A DNA stretch of 19,334 bases from Myxococcales bacterium (GTDB lineage: Bacteria; Myxococcota; Myxococcia; Myxococcales; Myxococcaceae): assembly GCA_003153055.1 (NCBI GenBank), contig PMBV01000231.1:1-19334 (forward strand), read 5' to 3'. Below the pieces are notes generated by a model. The model did not search any database, was not told the origin of the DNA, and was given only the letters and a program-made list of their open reading frames with translations. Position numbers and translations under genes: made by a program. Of the stretch, positions 7,607-17,007 are shown piece by piece (positions within the stretch are counted from its first letter, which is position 1; the number at the start of each line of letters is the position of its first letter).

Positions 7607-10600
7607 ATGGGACGCCAGCTGCTCGTCGTACCGGATTCGGATCGAGTTGAGCAGTGGCTCGCCGACGCGGCAACTCAGGCAGACTTCGTCGACGCCCAGA
7701 GCATCTGCACGCTCGGGCAGCTCATCGAGCGCTGCGAGCCAGCCCGATGGAGCGCTCGGACCCCCGCCGACCCGCTGACGGTGCGGATGCTCATCGGAGC
7801 GCAGGCGCCGGCCGTGGCCTCGTCGGCGTGGGGCCACTGGGTGTCTTCGGTCGACTTCGCGGTGCAGGCTCAGGACTTGTTCACCCACCTTCGGGCGCAG
7901 GCGGTCACCCCTCGGGTGCTGCGGGCGGCGGCGTTGGCGGCCACCGAGGGAGGACTCTACGCGCGGGCCGAGGCCCTGGCGTCGCTCTGGGAGACAGTGG
8001 ACGGACTGCTCGAGGTGGCAGGCCTGATCGACCCAGGTGAGCTCTCTCGGCTCGCTGCGCTCCGGCTGTCGAAGGAGGGCCTGCCTCCCAGGCTCAGCGG
8101 CTTCGACTCCATTGTCATTCGGCACGTGCACGATCTCTTCCCTGCGCGCCTCCAGCTGCTCGAGGCGTTGGCGGCGGCCTGCCAGCGAGCGAGGGTCCCG
8201 CTCGAGCTCCACTGGCCCTCAGCTGAGGAGCCGAGGGCCGACGTCTTCGTGCTCGACGCCATTCGTGCCATCGAGGCCCGCTGGCAATCGCTCGACGTCG
8301 AGGTCTTCGCCGAGACGAGTGATGCGCCGCTCGCGTGGGTCGCGGGTGCCGCCGTCTCCGAGGCCCATGGTGCGCGACCAGCGCCCACGCTGAGCGGCTT
8401 CGCGGCCCCGACGCCGAGAGAAGAGGCGCGGCAGATCGCCTCGCGCGCCCGGTCGCTCGTGGCCGCGGGCACGGCCCCGGAGCGCATCGCGATCGTCTTT
8501 CGCGACCTGGGCACCGACGCCGAGTTGGTGGCCAGAGCCCTCGAGGAGCAGGGTCTCCCGGTGCGCGCGCGGCTCGGGCGGCCGCTGCTCTCGACGCCGG
8601 TGGGGCGGCTGGCGCTGGAGCTGGTCGATCTGATTGACGAGCAGTTTCCGGCGGAGGCACTGGCGACGCTGCTGGAGGCGCGCCAGGTTCGTCTTCTCGG
8701 TCCCGAGGCCGCCCGCCCTCGGAGAGCGTTTCTCGAAGCTGGGGTGCGCGACGACGAGCTGGGCGCCACTGCCGAGGCCGGGGCCTACGAGGTTCGGTTG
8801 TCCGAGCTGCGCGCTCGAACCTCGGACGACGCGCGGCGCCGCGCCCTCGAGGCACTCACGACCTCGGTCTCCGAGGTACTGGTGCTCCTTCGCAGCCTCC
8901 CGGAGCAGGCGCCGGGCCTCGAGCTGGTCGACGCGTTCTGGCACGTGCTGTCCAAGCTGGGGCTCATTCAACGCTCACCCGAGCGGGTGGGGCGACGAGA
9001 TCTCGACGATGCCCCTCACCTGGAGAGCGCGCTGGATCGGGCGGTGGCGCTCGACGAGGCGGCCTCCGAGGCTCTCGAGGGGCTGCTGGGGGTCTTCAAG
9101 GAGGCCCTCGAGGTGAGCCGTCTCGGCCTTCGCCCGATGAAGCGCACCGACTTCGGCCGTCACCTCACGCGGGCCGCCGCCACGAAGCGCCTCTCGATCA
9201 AAGGCCCGCGTGCCGGAGCGGTGTGGCTGCTCGACGCCCGCGAGTTGGCTGGCCGGCGCTTCGACGCGCTCTTCTTCGGAGGCTTCGTCGACGGGCGCTT
9301 CCCCGGGCGAGCTCCACCGCTGGCCTTGCTCGACGAAGATGATCGAAAGACGCTCAACCGTCTGGCCGGCGCTCCGTTGTTCCGCTCCTCGGTGATCGAC
9401 GGCGAGGTGGGGCTGCCGGTGCGGCTGGCGGAGGATCGGCTCCTGCTTCACTTCGCCTGCTGCGCGGCCGATCGCGTGACGCTGAGCCGGGCCCGCTTCG
9501 ACGGCGTGGGGAAGGAGCTCTTGCCCTCGCCGTTCCTCGACGCCATCGCCCGCTGCGTGGAGGGCTTCGAGGAAGAGCTGTTGCCCCAGCGACCGGTGCC
9601 CTCGCTCGACGAGGTGCGCACCGAGGCCGAGCTTCGCACCAGGGTGGCGCTCGAGACGCTGAGCCCAGCATCGACCCGTCAGACGCCAGAGGATCCGCGC
9701 CGCGACGCTCTCTGGGCGCTCTTGGGGGCCGAGGGTTGGCTGACCGAAGCGAGCCACGCGGCTGCCATCGAGACCGAGCGGCTGGAGTTCTTCTCAGAGG
9801 GAACGCGGCCGGCGGGGCGCTACAGCGGGCAGCTCGATGAGGCGCTCCTGGCGCAGCTCGGGCCCGACCTCGAATATGGCCTCGACCATCCGCTGAGCGC
9901 TGCCGAGTTGGGCGAGTGGGGGCAGTGTGCGTTTCGTGGGCTGCTCGTGAACCTCCTCGAGCTGGACACGCCCGAGGCGGCGCAAGAGGAACCCGACGGG
10001 CGCACCCGGGGCACCTTCCTCCACGACATTCTCCGCGAAGTGGTGCCGGTGCTCGAGCATCGAGGGTGGCTGGGGAAAGCCGACCTCTTGCCCGACGACG
10101 TGGCGCCGCTGGTGGAGGCCGCGACCGTCGCCGCTGGCGAGCGTGTGGGGCGACGGGCGTCCACGGGGCACCCGGCGTTGTGGGAACTCGGCCGAGTCCG
10201 TGCCGCGGCGACGGTGCGGAGGGTGGTGCTGGAGCCCGAAGTGATCCGTCCCTTCCCGGGCACGCGGGTGCTGGAGGCGGAGGTGCTCTTCGGCAGCCCC
10301 AAGGCGATCCCGGCCCTGCGCGAGGTGCGGGTTCCAGCGGCCCTCGAGACCGAGCGCGACGTCTACCTCCGCGGGCGCATCGACCGAGTGGACGCGAGCG
10401 ACGCAACTGCCGGGGTTATCGACTACAAGTCCTCGGGGCTGGCCAAGAAGCTTCGAGTGGCGGCGCTCCTCCGAGGCGACTTTCAGCTCCCGTTCTACCT
10501 CCTGGCGGTGAGTCAATGGCTCCCTGGCCGAGCGCTGGAGGGCGCCTGGCTCGAGCTTCGCCAGCAGGAAGCGCGGAGCCTCAGCGACGTCCTAGGCGTC

Positions 10601-10816
10601 AGCGGCGGGACGCTGCCAGAGCTGCTGGCCACCGACGCGGCGACGCGGGCACGCCTGGCCAAAGAAGAGCGGCCGAACCTCGCCAACGCGGTGCACGAGC
10701 TCCTCGCTCGACTGCGGAAGGGCGACTTCGGGCCGCGGCCGCTCGATTGCCGCTTCTGCGCCATGCGGCAGGTCTGTCGCATCTCGGAACGGCGCCTCAC
10801 CGTGGAGGGAGACTGA
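7607..10816 (+). CDS. addB: AddB-like PD-(D/E)XK nuclease subunit with Fe-S cysteines
   Basis: A 1069-residue subunit of an AddAB-type helicase-nuclease that resects double-strand breaks for RecA loading. The N-terminal 700 residues follow the helicase-like fold of AddB (for instance PREEARQIASRARSLVAAG near 268-286), but no Walker A is visible; the protein opens with LLVVPDSDRVEQWLA instead. The C-terminal third is a PD-(D/E)XK nuclease (PDDEXK_1 type): His806 in FLHDIL, Asp926 in GRIDRVD and Asp939-Tyr-Lys941 in VIDYKSS. Four cysteines flank it, Cys774 in WGQCAFRG and Cys1048, 1051, 1057 in CRFCAMRQVC, the iron-staple pattern of AddB. ATG 7607 has no close Shine-Dalgarno sequence (AGGAG is 22 bp away), so the start is moderately sure. 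The stop is one base before addA, the usual addB-addA order. Confidence 0.87.
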   Translation: MGRQLLVVPDSDRVEQWLADAATQADFVDAQSICTLGQLIERCEPARWSARTPADPLTVRMLIGAQAPAVASSAWGHWVSSVDFAVQAQDLFTHLRAQAVTPRVLRAAALAATEGGLYARAEALASLWETVDGLLEVAGLIDPGELSRLAALRLSKEGLPPRLSGFDSIVIRHVHDLFPARLQLLEALAAACQRARVPLELHWPSAEEPRADVFVLDAIRAIEARWQSLDVEVFAETSDAPLAWVAGAAVSEAHGARPAPTLSGFAAPTPREEARQIASRARSLVAAGTAPERIAIVFRDLGTDAELVARALEEQGLPVRARLGRPLLSTPVGRLALELVDLIDEQFPAEALATLLEARQVRLLGPEAARPRRAFLEAGVRDDELGATAEAGAYEVRLSELRARTSDDARRRALEALTTSVSEVLVLLRSLPEQAPGLELVDAFWHVLSKLGLIQRSPERVGRRDLDDAPHLESALDRAVALDEAASEALEGLLGVFKEALEVSRLGLRPMKRTDFGRHLTRAAATKRLSIKGPRAGAVWLLDARELAGRRFDALFFGGFVDGRFPGRAPPLALLDEDDRKTLNRLAGAPLFRSSVIDGEVGLPVRLAEDRLLLHFACCAADRVTLSRARFDGVGKELLPSPFLDAIARCVEGFEEELLPQRPVPSLDEVRTEAELRTRVALETLSPASTRQTPEDPRRDALWALLGAEGWLTEASHAAAIETERLEFFSEGTRPAGRYSGQLDEALLAQLGPDLEYGLDHPLSAAELGEWGQCAFRGLLVNLLELDTPEAAQEEPDGRTRGTFLHDILREVVPVLEHRGWLGKADLLPDDVAPLVEAATVAAGERVGRRASTGHPALWELGRVRAAATVRRVVLEPEVIRPFPGTRVLEAEVLFGSPKAIPALREVRVPAALETERDVYLRGRIDRVDASDATAGVIDYKSSGLAKKLRVAALLRGDFQLPFYLLAVSQWLPGRALEGAWLELRQQEARSLSDVLGVSGGTLPELLATDAATRARLAKEERPNLANAVHELLARLRKGDFGPRPLDCRFCAMRQVCRISERRLTVEGD

Positions 10817-10817
10817 A

Positions 10818-13800
10818 ATGGCCTCCAAGCGAAAGGGACCCACCGATCAACAACTCGGCTTCGACGCGCTGTGGAGCGCCGAGCCCGCGCGGGAAACGCC
10901 GAGCCCGAAAACAACTCCCGAGTCCACTGACTCGAACCCACTCGACGAGGGGACCCGAGCGCTCGGCTCGTCGAGGGAGTCCCAATCACCCAACGCGGAG
11001 CCAGGACCCACACCTGGAGCTCCACCTCGCTCGGGCACCACTCCATCCGACGGAGAAGTCCGCCCCCGCCCATCACACCTTCGCCTGGTTCAGCCCGGCG
11101 AGCGCCCGCCCGCGCCCCCATCGACGAACCCGCCCCCGCAAGCGAACCCGCGCGCGCACCCGAACGCGAACCCGCCCCCGTCCCCGTCCCCGTCGGCGTC
11201 CCCGTCCGCGTCCCCGTCCCCGTCGGCGTCCCCGTCCGCGTCCCCGTCCCCGTCCCCGTCGGTACCGTCATCCGAGACCGTCGACGACAATGACTCGATC
11301 GATGGCACGACCGCCCTCGACCTCTCCGAAGCGCTTCGTCTCGAGAAGAACCTGGCCCTCTCCGCCGGAGCCGGCACTGGCAAAACCTACAGCCTCGTAA
11401 CCATGTGCCTGCACCTTCTCGGCGGAGCCCGTCACGGGCACGCGCCCGTGGAATGCGCGCGCCTCGGGCTCCTCACCTTCACCGACAAAGCCGCCGGCGA
11501 GATGCGCGAGCGTCTGCGAGAGCGGCTCGGTGCCCTAGCGGAAGGTCGCGGCGAAGAGCCGGATCTCCGCCGGAGCTTCGACGTCCTGGGGACCCAATTC
11601 CCCCCACCGCGCTTCTGGCGAGACGCTCGTGACGGGCTGGGGTCGGCGACCATCGGCACCTTCCACTCCCTGTGTTCCCAGCTCCTCCGTCGCGCCCCGC
11701 CGAGCAGCTCCGTCAACCCGGCCTTCGAGCTCCTCGACGATCGCGAGGCGAGGGCGCTGGTGGTCGAAGTCGCCGAGCGGGTGGTGCTCAAGAAGATTCA
11801 AGACGGCAGCCCCGAGCTGAGGCACCTGGTGAGCGAGTTCGGCTTCGGCGGCGGAGGGAGCTTCGGCCTCGTCGACGCGCTGGTTCCGGTGTACTCCCGC
11901 GTCCGCGAGGAAGGCCTCTCTCCGCGCTTCGTCAAGGTGGCCGACGGCGCGTTGCTGCGGCGCCAGTTCGACGCGGCCCTCAGCGACCTGCGAGCCAAGG
12001 CGAGCGCGGCCCTGGCGCAATCGACGCAGTACCGCGATCGTCTGGCCGACTTCGCGGGGCTCCTCGAGCGGCTCACCTTCGAGAACACGCCCGAGCTGGT
12101 TCCCCGTCTCCGTGCGACCATAGGCACCATCCGCCAAGAGCCGGTCGCGTCGCTGAAGCCCTTCGTCAAGAAGCTCCAGCGAGGCGACGAGGATCGAGAG
12201 CGCAATCTCCAATTGCTCCACGGGGCGTGTGTGATGGCACCGCACGAAGCGGTGGTTCGCGAGGTGCTCGGGGAGATCGAAGTGAGTCACCGCGAGCTCC
12301 TCGCCCGGCGAGGCGTGCTCGACTTCACGGGCCTCCTGGTGCAGGCGAGGGATCTCCTCCGCGACTCCCTCGTCGCCCGGCGGGCCGCGCACGCTCGCTT
12401 CGGGGCCCTGCTGGTCGACGAGTTCCAGGACACCAACCGGCTCCAGCTCGAACTGGTGTTGCTCCTCGCCGAGCGACGCGAGGGCGCCCCACGGCCCGTG
12501 AGCACCGCCTTCGAGGCCCAGCATCAGGAAATCCTCCAGCTCCCACTGGAGCCTGCCTTCACGGCCGTCGTGGGCGATCGAAAGCAGTCCATCTACGAGT
12601 TCCGCGGAGCCGACGTGAGCGTCTTCGCCACCATGGCTCGGCGCATCGAGCAGGGTGGAGGTGGCACGGCGTACCTGAAGGCCTCTCGGCGATCCTCGCC
12701 CGTGCTCACCAGGGCGCTGAACTCGGTGATGTCGAAAGTGCTGGGGCAGGGTGGCGCGAGGTGGGACTTCGACGTGGGGTACGTGCCGGCGGAGGACGAT
12801 CTCACCCCGGTGCGCACGACCGCGCCTCCGGGACTGGCCCTGGTCCGGCTCGTCGGAGCGCAGGGCGAAGAGGCGACTCCCTCGGCCGAAGCGCTGCGGC
12901 TGGCCGATGCCGACGCGGTCGCCCGCTTCCTGGCCTCGACGTTGGCCGACGACTCGGCGCTGGTCACGCCTCGGGAAGGTGGTCCTCTCAGGCGCGTCAC
13001 CGGCGGCGACGTGGCGATGCTCTTCCAGCGATTCACGCAGCTCGAGGTCTACCGCCAGGCCCTGGTGCGGCACGGCGTGCGTCACCGGGTGGTGCGCGGG
13101 CGCGGCTTCTGGGGTGCACAGGAGGTCGTCGACGTGGCCTGCCTCCTCTCGCTCCTCGCCAACCCCGATGACGCGGTGGCCTTCGCCGCCGTGCTGCGGA
13201 GCCCCTTCGTGGGGCTCAGTGACACGGCGCTGGTCGAGCTCGGCCTCGAGTCGGGCCAGTGGAAGAAGGGAGTGCGGCCCCGCGAGGTTCTGCTCGAGGG
13301 CCGTCGCCCCGACACCATGACCGAGCTCGAGCGGACTCGCCTCGAGCGCTTCGCGCGGGCCTTCGCGGTGCTGGCTCCGGAGCAGGATCGCCTGGGGCTC
13401 ACCCACGTGCTTGAGCTCGCCCTCGAGCGCACGGGCTTCAAGGTCGCGGTGGCGGCAAGTCCCTTCGGTGAGCAAGCCCTGGCCAACTTGGAGAAGCTCC
13501 TCGAGCTGGCGACCAGGGCCGAGGCGAGGGGGACCTCGCGGGCCGCGTTCGCCGCCGAGCTCCTCGAGCTGGCCGACGCCGAGCCGGGTGAGGCGCAGGG
13601 CGATGTCATCGACGCGCTCGATCCGCTGGCAGTGACCGTGTGCACGGTGCATCAAGCCAAGGGCCTGGAGTGGCCCATCGTCGTCCTTCCCGACCTCTCC
13701 GGCGTCTCCCCGGGTGACAAGGCGCCGGTGCGTTTCGATCGCCTGGCGGGCCTGGGGGTGAAGCCGCCGGCCACCGACGAGGGCGAGCTGCAGTCGCTCT

Positions 13801-14903
13801 CCATCGAGCGCATCGCCGAGCTGCGAGGAGCGCGGGCCACGGCCGAGCGTCTCCGGTTGTTGTACGTGGCGATGACGCGCGCGAGAGACAGGGTGGTGTT
13901 CGGGCTCTTTCCCGAGAAGCCACGGGCCGGTACCTGGGCCGCGGATCTCCACGCCGCGTTCCAATGGGCCGATGTGCGCATGGAGGTCGAGGAGCTCCAG
14001 GTCGACGCACTGCTTCCGCCGCCGCCAACCGTGGCCGCGCCGAGCTCCGAAGCCGACGGGCTGGCCGATGCTCGTCGCCTCGTGGCCCGGGTGAGGGAGG
14101 CGCCTTGGGCACAGACTCGCCTCGCACTGCTCCCCGTCACCCAGTTGATGGACTTCGCCACCTGCCCCAGCCGCTACCACTTCTTGCATCAGGTGGGGTT
14201 GACCGAGGGTCCCCGGTCGCTCGATGGGCCCATGGAGCTCGAGGTTGAGGGCGACGTGCGCGAGCGGGGCACGGCGGCTCACAAGCTCCTCGAGCTGGCC
14301 CCTCTCGAGCTCGAAGGGCCGCGGCTCCAGCGGGCGCTCCACGAGATTCGCCGCGCCGAGGGCCTTGGCTCCCGGGCTGGCGAAGACGTGCTCGAGTGGG
14401 TGACGCGCCTGTTCTCCTCCGACTTTGGCCGCCGCCTGCGAGTGCTCGGCGAGGCTCGGGTGCACCGGGAGCTGCCCTTCGTCCTCGGCATCGGCGATGA
14501 GGGCGCGTTCCGTCTGGCGCTCAGGGGGCAGATCGATCTCCTGGTTGAAGACGACGTGCTGACCGTCGTCGACTACAAGGCTTCCCGGCTGCCTCCGTGT
14601 GGGCTCTCGGCCTACCTATTCCAGCTTCGGTGTTACGCGCTGGCTGCCAGGCGTTTCGCTGGGCGAGACGTGCCGGTGCGCGCGGGGGTCTCGTTTCTGC
14701 GAGAAACCGATCCTCGGCCGCGCTTCATCGACGAGCCGTTGGAGCTCGAGGGGCTCGAGGGCGAGCTGGTGCAACAGGCGCAAGCGCTGGTGAATGCGCA
14801 GGTTACTGGTCGATGGACGAGGCGGCCCCGGGCCCGCTGCGAGGAGCTGGGCTGTGGCTTCGTCGATCGCTGTCATGCGCCTGGCGCTTGGGGGGGCTCA
14901 TGA
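10818..14903 (+). CDS. addA: AddA-like UvrD helicase-nuclease with extended N-terminus
   Basis: A 1361-residue SF1A helicase with a C-terminal nuclease, partner of the preceding AddB-like protein. Motor motifs: Walker A AGAGTGKT (183-190), Ia TFTDKAAGEMRER, II VDEFQDT (Asp534, Glu535), III VVGDRKQSIYEFRGAD (near 584-599), V TVHQAKGLEW (943-952), VI YVAMTRARD (1016-1024). The nuclease has His1155, Asp1240 in GQIDLLV and Asp1252-Tyr-Lys1254 in VVDYKAS. Cys1116 (FATCPSRY) and Cys1341, 1346, 1352 (CEELGCGFVDRC) frame it as in Fe-S nucleases, a feature classically described for AddB rather than AddA. Residues about 20-165 form a Pro/Ser/Ala/Asn-rich low-complexity extension before the motor, so the protein is longer than usual AddA (about 1200). 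The start ATG 10818 follows GGAGGGAGA at 10804-10812 and is one base after the addB stop, implying translational coupling. Confidence 0.9.
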   Translation: MASKRKGPTDQQLGFDALWSAEPARETPSPKTTPESTDSNPLDEGTRALGSSRESQSPNAEPGPTPGAPPRSGTTPSDGEVRPRPSHLRLVQPGERPPAPPSTNPPPQANPRAHPNANPPPSPSPSASPSASPSPSASPSASPSPSPSVPSSETVDDNDSIDGTTALDLSEALRLEKNLALSAGAGTGKTYSLVTMCLHLLGGARHGHAPVECARLGLLTFTDKAAGEMRERLRERLGALAEGRGEEPDLRRSFDVLGTQFPPPRFWRDARDGLGSATIGTFHSLCSQLLRRAPPSSSVNPAFELLDDREARALVVEVAERVVLKKIQDGSPELRHLVSEFGFGGGGSFGLVDALVPVYSRVREEGLSPRFVKVADGALLRRQFDAALSDLRAKASAALAQSTQYRDRLADFAGLLERLTFENTPELVPRLRATIGTIRQEPVASLKPFVKKLQRGDEDRERNLQLLHGACVMAPHEAVVREVLGEIEVSHRELLARRGVLDFTGLLVQARDLLRDSLVARRAAHARFGALLVDEFQDTNRLQLELVLLLAERREGAPRPVSTAFEAQHQEILQLPLEPAFTAVVGDRKQSIYEFRGADVSVFATMARRIEQGGGGTAYLKASRRSSPVLTRALNSVMSKVLGQGGARWDFDVGYVPAEDDLTPVRTTAPPGLALVRLVGAQGEEATPSAEALRLADADAVARFLASTLADDSALVTPREGGPLRRVTGGDVAMLFQRFTQLEVYRQALVRHGVRHRVVRGRGFWGAQEVVDVACLLSLLANPDDAVAFAAVLRSPFVGLSDTALVELGLESGQWKKGVRPREVLLEGRRPDTMTELERTRLERFARAFAVLAPEQDRLGLTHVLELALERTGFKVAVAASPFGEQALANLEKLLELATRAEARGTSRAAFAAELLELADAEPGEAQGDVIDALDPLAVTVCTVHQAKGLEWPIVVLPDLSGVSPGDKAPVRFDRLAGLGVKPPATDEGELQSLSIERIAELRGARATAERLRLLYVAMTRARDRVVFGLFPEKPRAGTWAADLHAAFQWADVRMEVEELQVDALLPPPPTVAAPSSEADGLADARRLVARVREAPWAQTRLALLPVTQLMDFATCPSRYHFLHQVGLTEGPRSLDGPMELEVEGDVRERGTAAHKLLELAPLELEGPRLQRALHEIRRAEGLGSRAGEDVLEWVTRLFSSDFGRRLRVLGEARVHRELPFVLGIGDEGAFRLALRGQIDLLVEDDVLTVVDYKASRLPPCGLSAYLFQLRCYALAARRFAGRDVPVRAGVSFLRETDPRPRFIDEPLELEGLEGELVQQAQALVNAQVTGRWTRRPRARCEELGCGFVDRCHAPGAWGGS
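11181..11254 (+). repeat. Perfect 30-bp tandem duplication in addA linker
   Basis: Units 11181-11210 and 11211-11240 are identical over 30 bp; a third copy matches for 14 bp (11241-11254) and then diverges. The unit is built of CCGTCC-like hexamers. It encodes ten residues, SPSPSASPSA, at 122-131 and 132-141 of the AddA-like protein. Because the unit is a whole number of codons, gain or loss of copies keeps the reading frame and only alters linker length. Confidence 0.9.
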
Positions 14904-16479
<1,576 letters not shown>

Positions 16480-16628
16480 AAGCCCTCGCCTCGGCCACGC
16501 ACCCTGGTCGCGGGCCAGTTGCTCGAGCCGCTGCCTGTCGTTGCCGCCTCTCTGAGTGGCTGGAGTCGCGTGTAAGGCTTGAGTCGCGCAGGGAAACGGG
16601 CGATGGAGCAGGCCGTGCGAGATGCCCC

Positions 16629-16634
16629 GGGAGG
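16629..16634 (+). promoter_or_regulatory. Ribosome-binding site for the GTG 16641 start
   Basis: GGGAGG lies six bases before GTG 16641. The frame is open upstream to 16389, but that part is arginine- and serine-rich and featureless, so this site marks the likely true start of the small membrane ORF. Confidence 0.6.
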
Positions 16635-16640
16635 TCCTGC

Positions 16641-17003
16641 GTGAGCGACGCCGCCGTCGGAGGGCACCGCATCACGCCTGTGGAGAGGTCAGCCACGCCG
16701 GGCCCGATGGGCGCGCCCGGGGGTCACAGCCAGCCCCTCACTCGGGCGGATCGGCTGGTCCTCGGCGCCCTCTTCGTCAGCTTCGCCGTCGGCGCGGCGC
16801 TGGATTTCTTCTGGCTCCGGCCGCCGTTGGCCTCGCTGTTGGACATGAGCGATCAGCAGTCGCACGTGGAGAGTGTTGTGGCCTTCCCCTCCCTCGGGCT
16901 GGAGCTCTACCGCACGCCCATCGCCGACTTCGTCCACCCCGATGGCGACTCCAGCACCATCGTCATCGGCGGGAGGCGGCGCCGCACTCTCCGGGCTCGG
17001 TAG
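16641..17003 (+). CDS. Small single-pass membrane protein, unknown, possibly truncated
   Basis: A 120-residue ORF from GTG 16641 with a good ribosome-binding site. A polar N-terminus of about 38 residues leads to one clear hydrophobic helix (RLVLGALFVSFAVGAALDFFWL, about 38-59). A sensible-looking domain start follows (SDQQSHVESVVAF, LELYRTPIADFVHPDGD), ending abruptly in GGRRRRTLRAR. The basic ending looks like out-of-frame sequence, so the gene may be the 5' part of a longer gene cut or frameshifted near 16965-17000. The RHS frame opens at ATG 17008, four bases after this stop (TAG 17001-17003), in the +1 phase, and is itself open back to 16849. The family was not recognised; the helix resembles the first helix of EXPERA/emopamil-binding-like proteins only weakly. 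Confidence 0.45.
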   Translation: MSDAAVGGHRITPVERSATPGPMGAPGGHSQPLTRADRLVLGALFVSFAVGAALDFFWLRPPLASLLDMSDQQSHVESVVAFPSLGLELYRTPIADFVHPDGDSSTIVIGGRRRRTLRAR

Positions 17004-17007
17004 CGCA

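Noticed and set aside
10848..10880. Beta-clamp-binding motif in the AddA N-terminus (QQLGFDALW)
   Set aside because: It only loosely resembles the QLxLF consensus, with the hydrophobic residues at the wrong spacing, so it is not supported by sight alone.
11100..11265. CRISPR-like array
   Set aside because: The repeats are contiguous tandem units without spacers and lie in frame inside a coding sequence.
11535..14465. A 976-codon minus-strand open frame
   Set aside because: It is the shadow of addA, in which all helicase and nuclease motifs are read on the plus strand; the shadow has no recognisable domain.
7607..14903. A dedicated phage-defence helicase-nuclease system
   Set aside because: The order, lengths and motifs are those of housekeeping AddAB-type resection enzymes, and no defence genes flank them.
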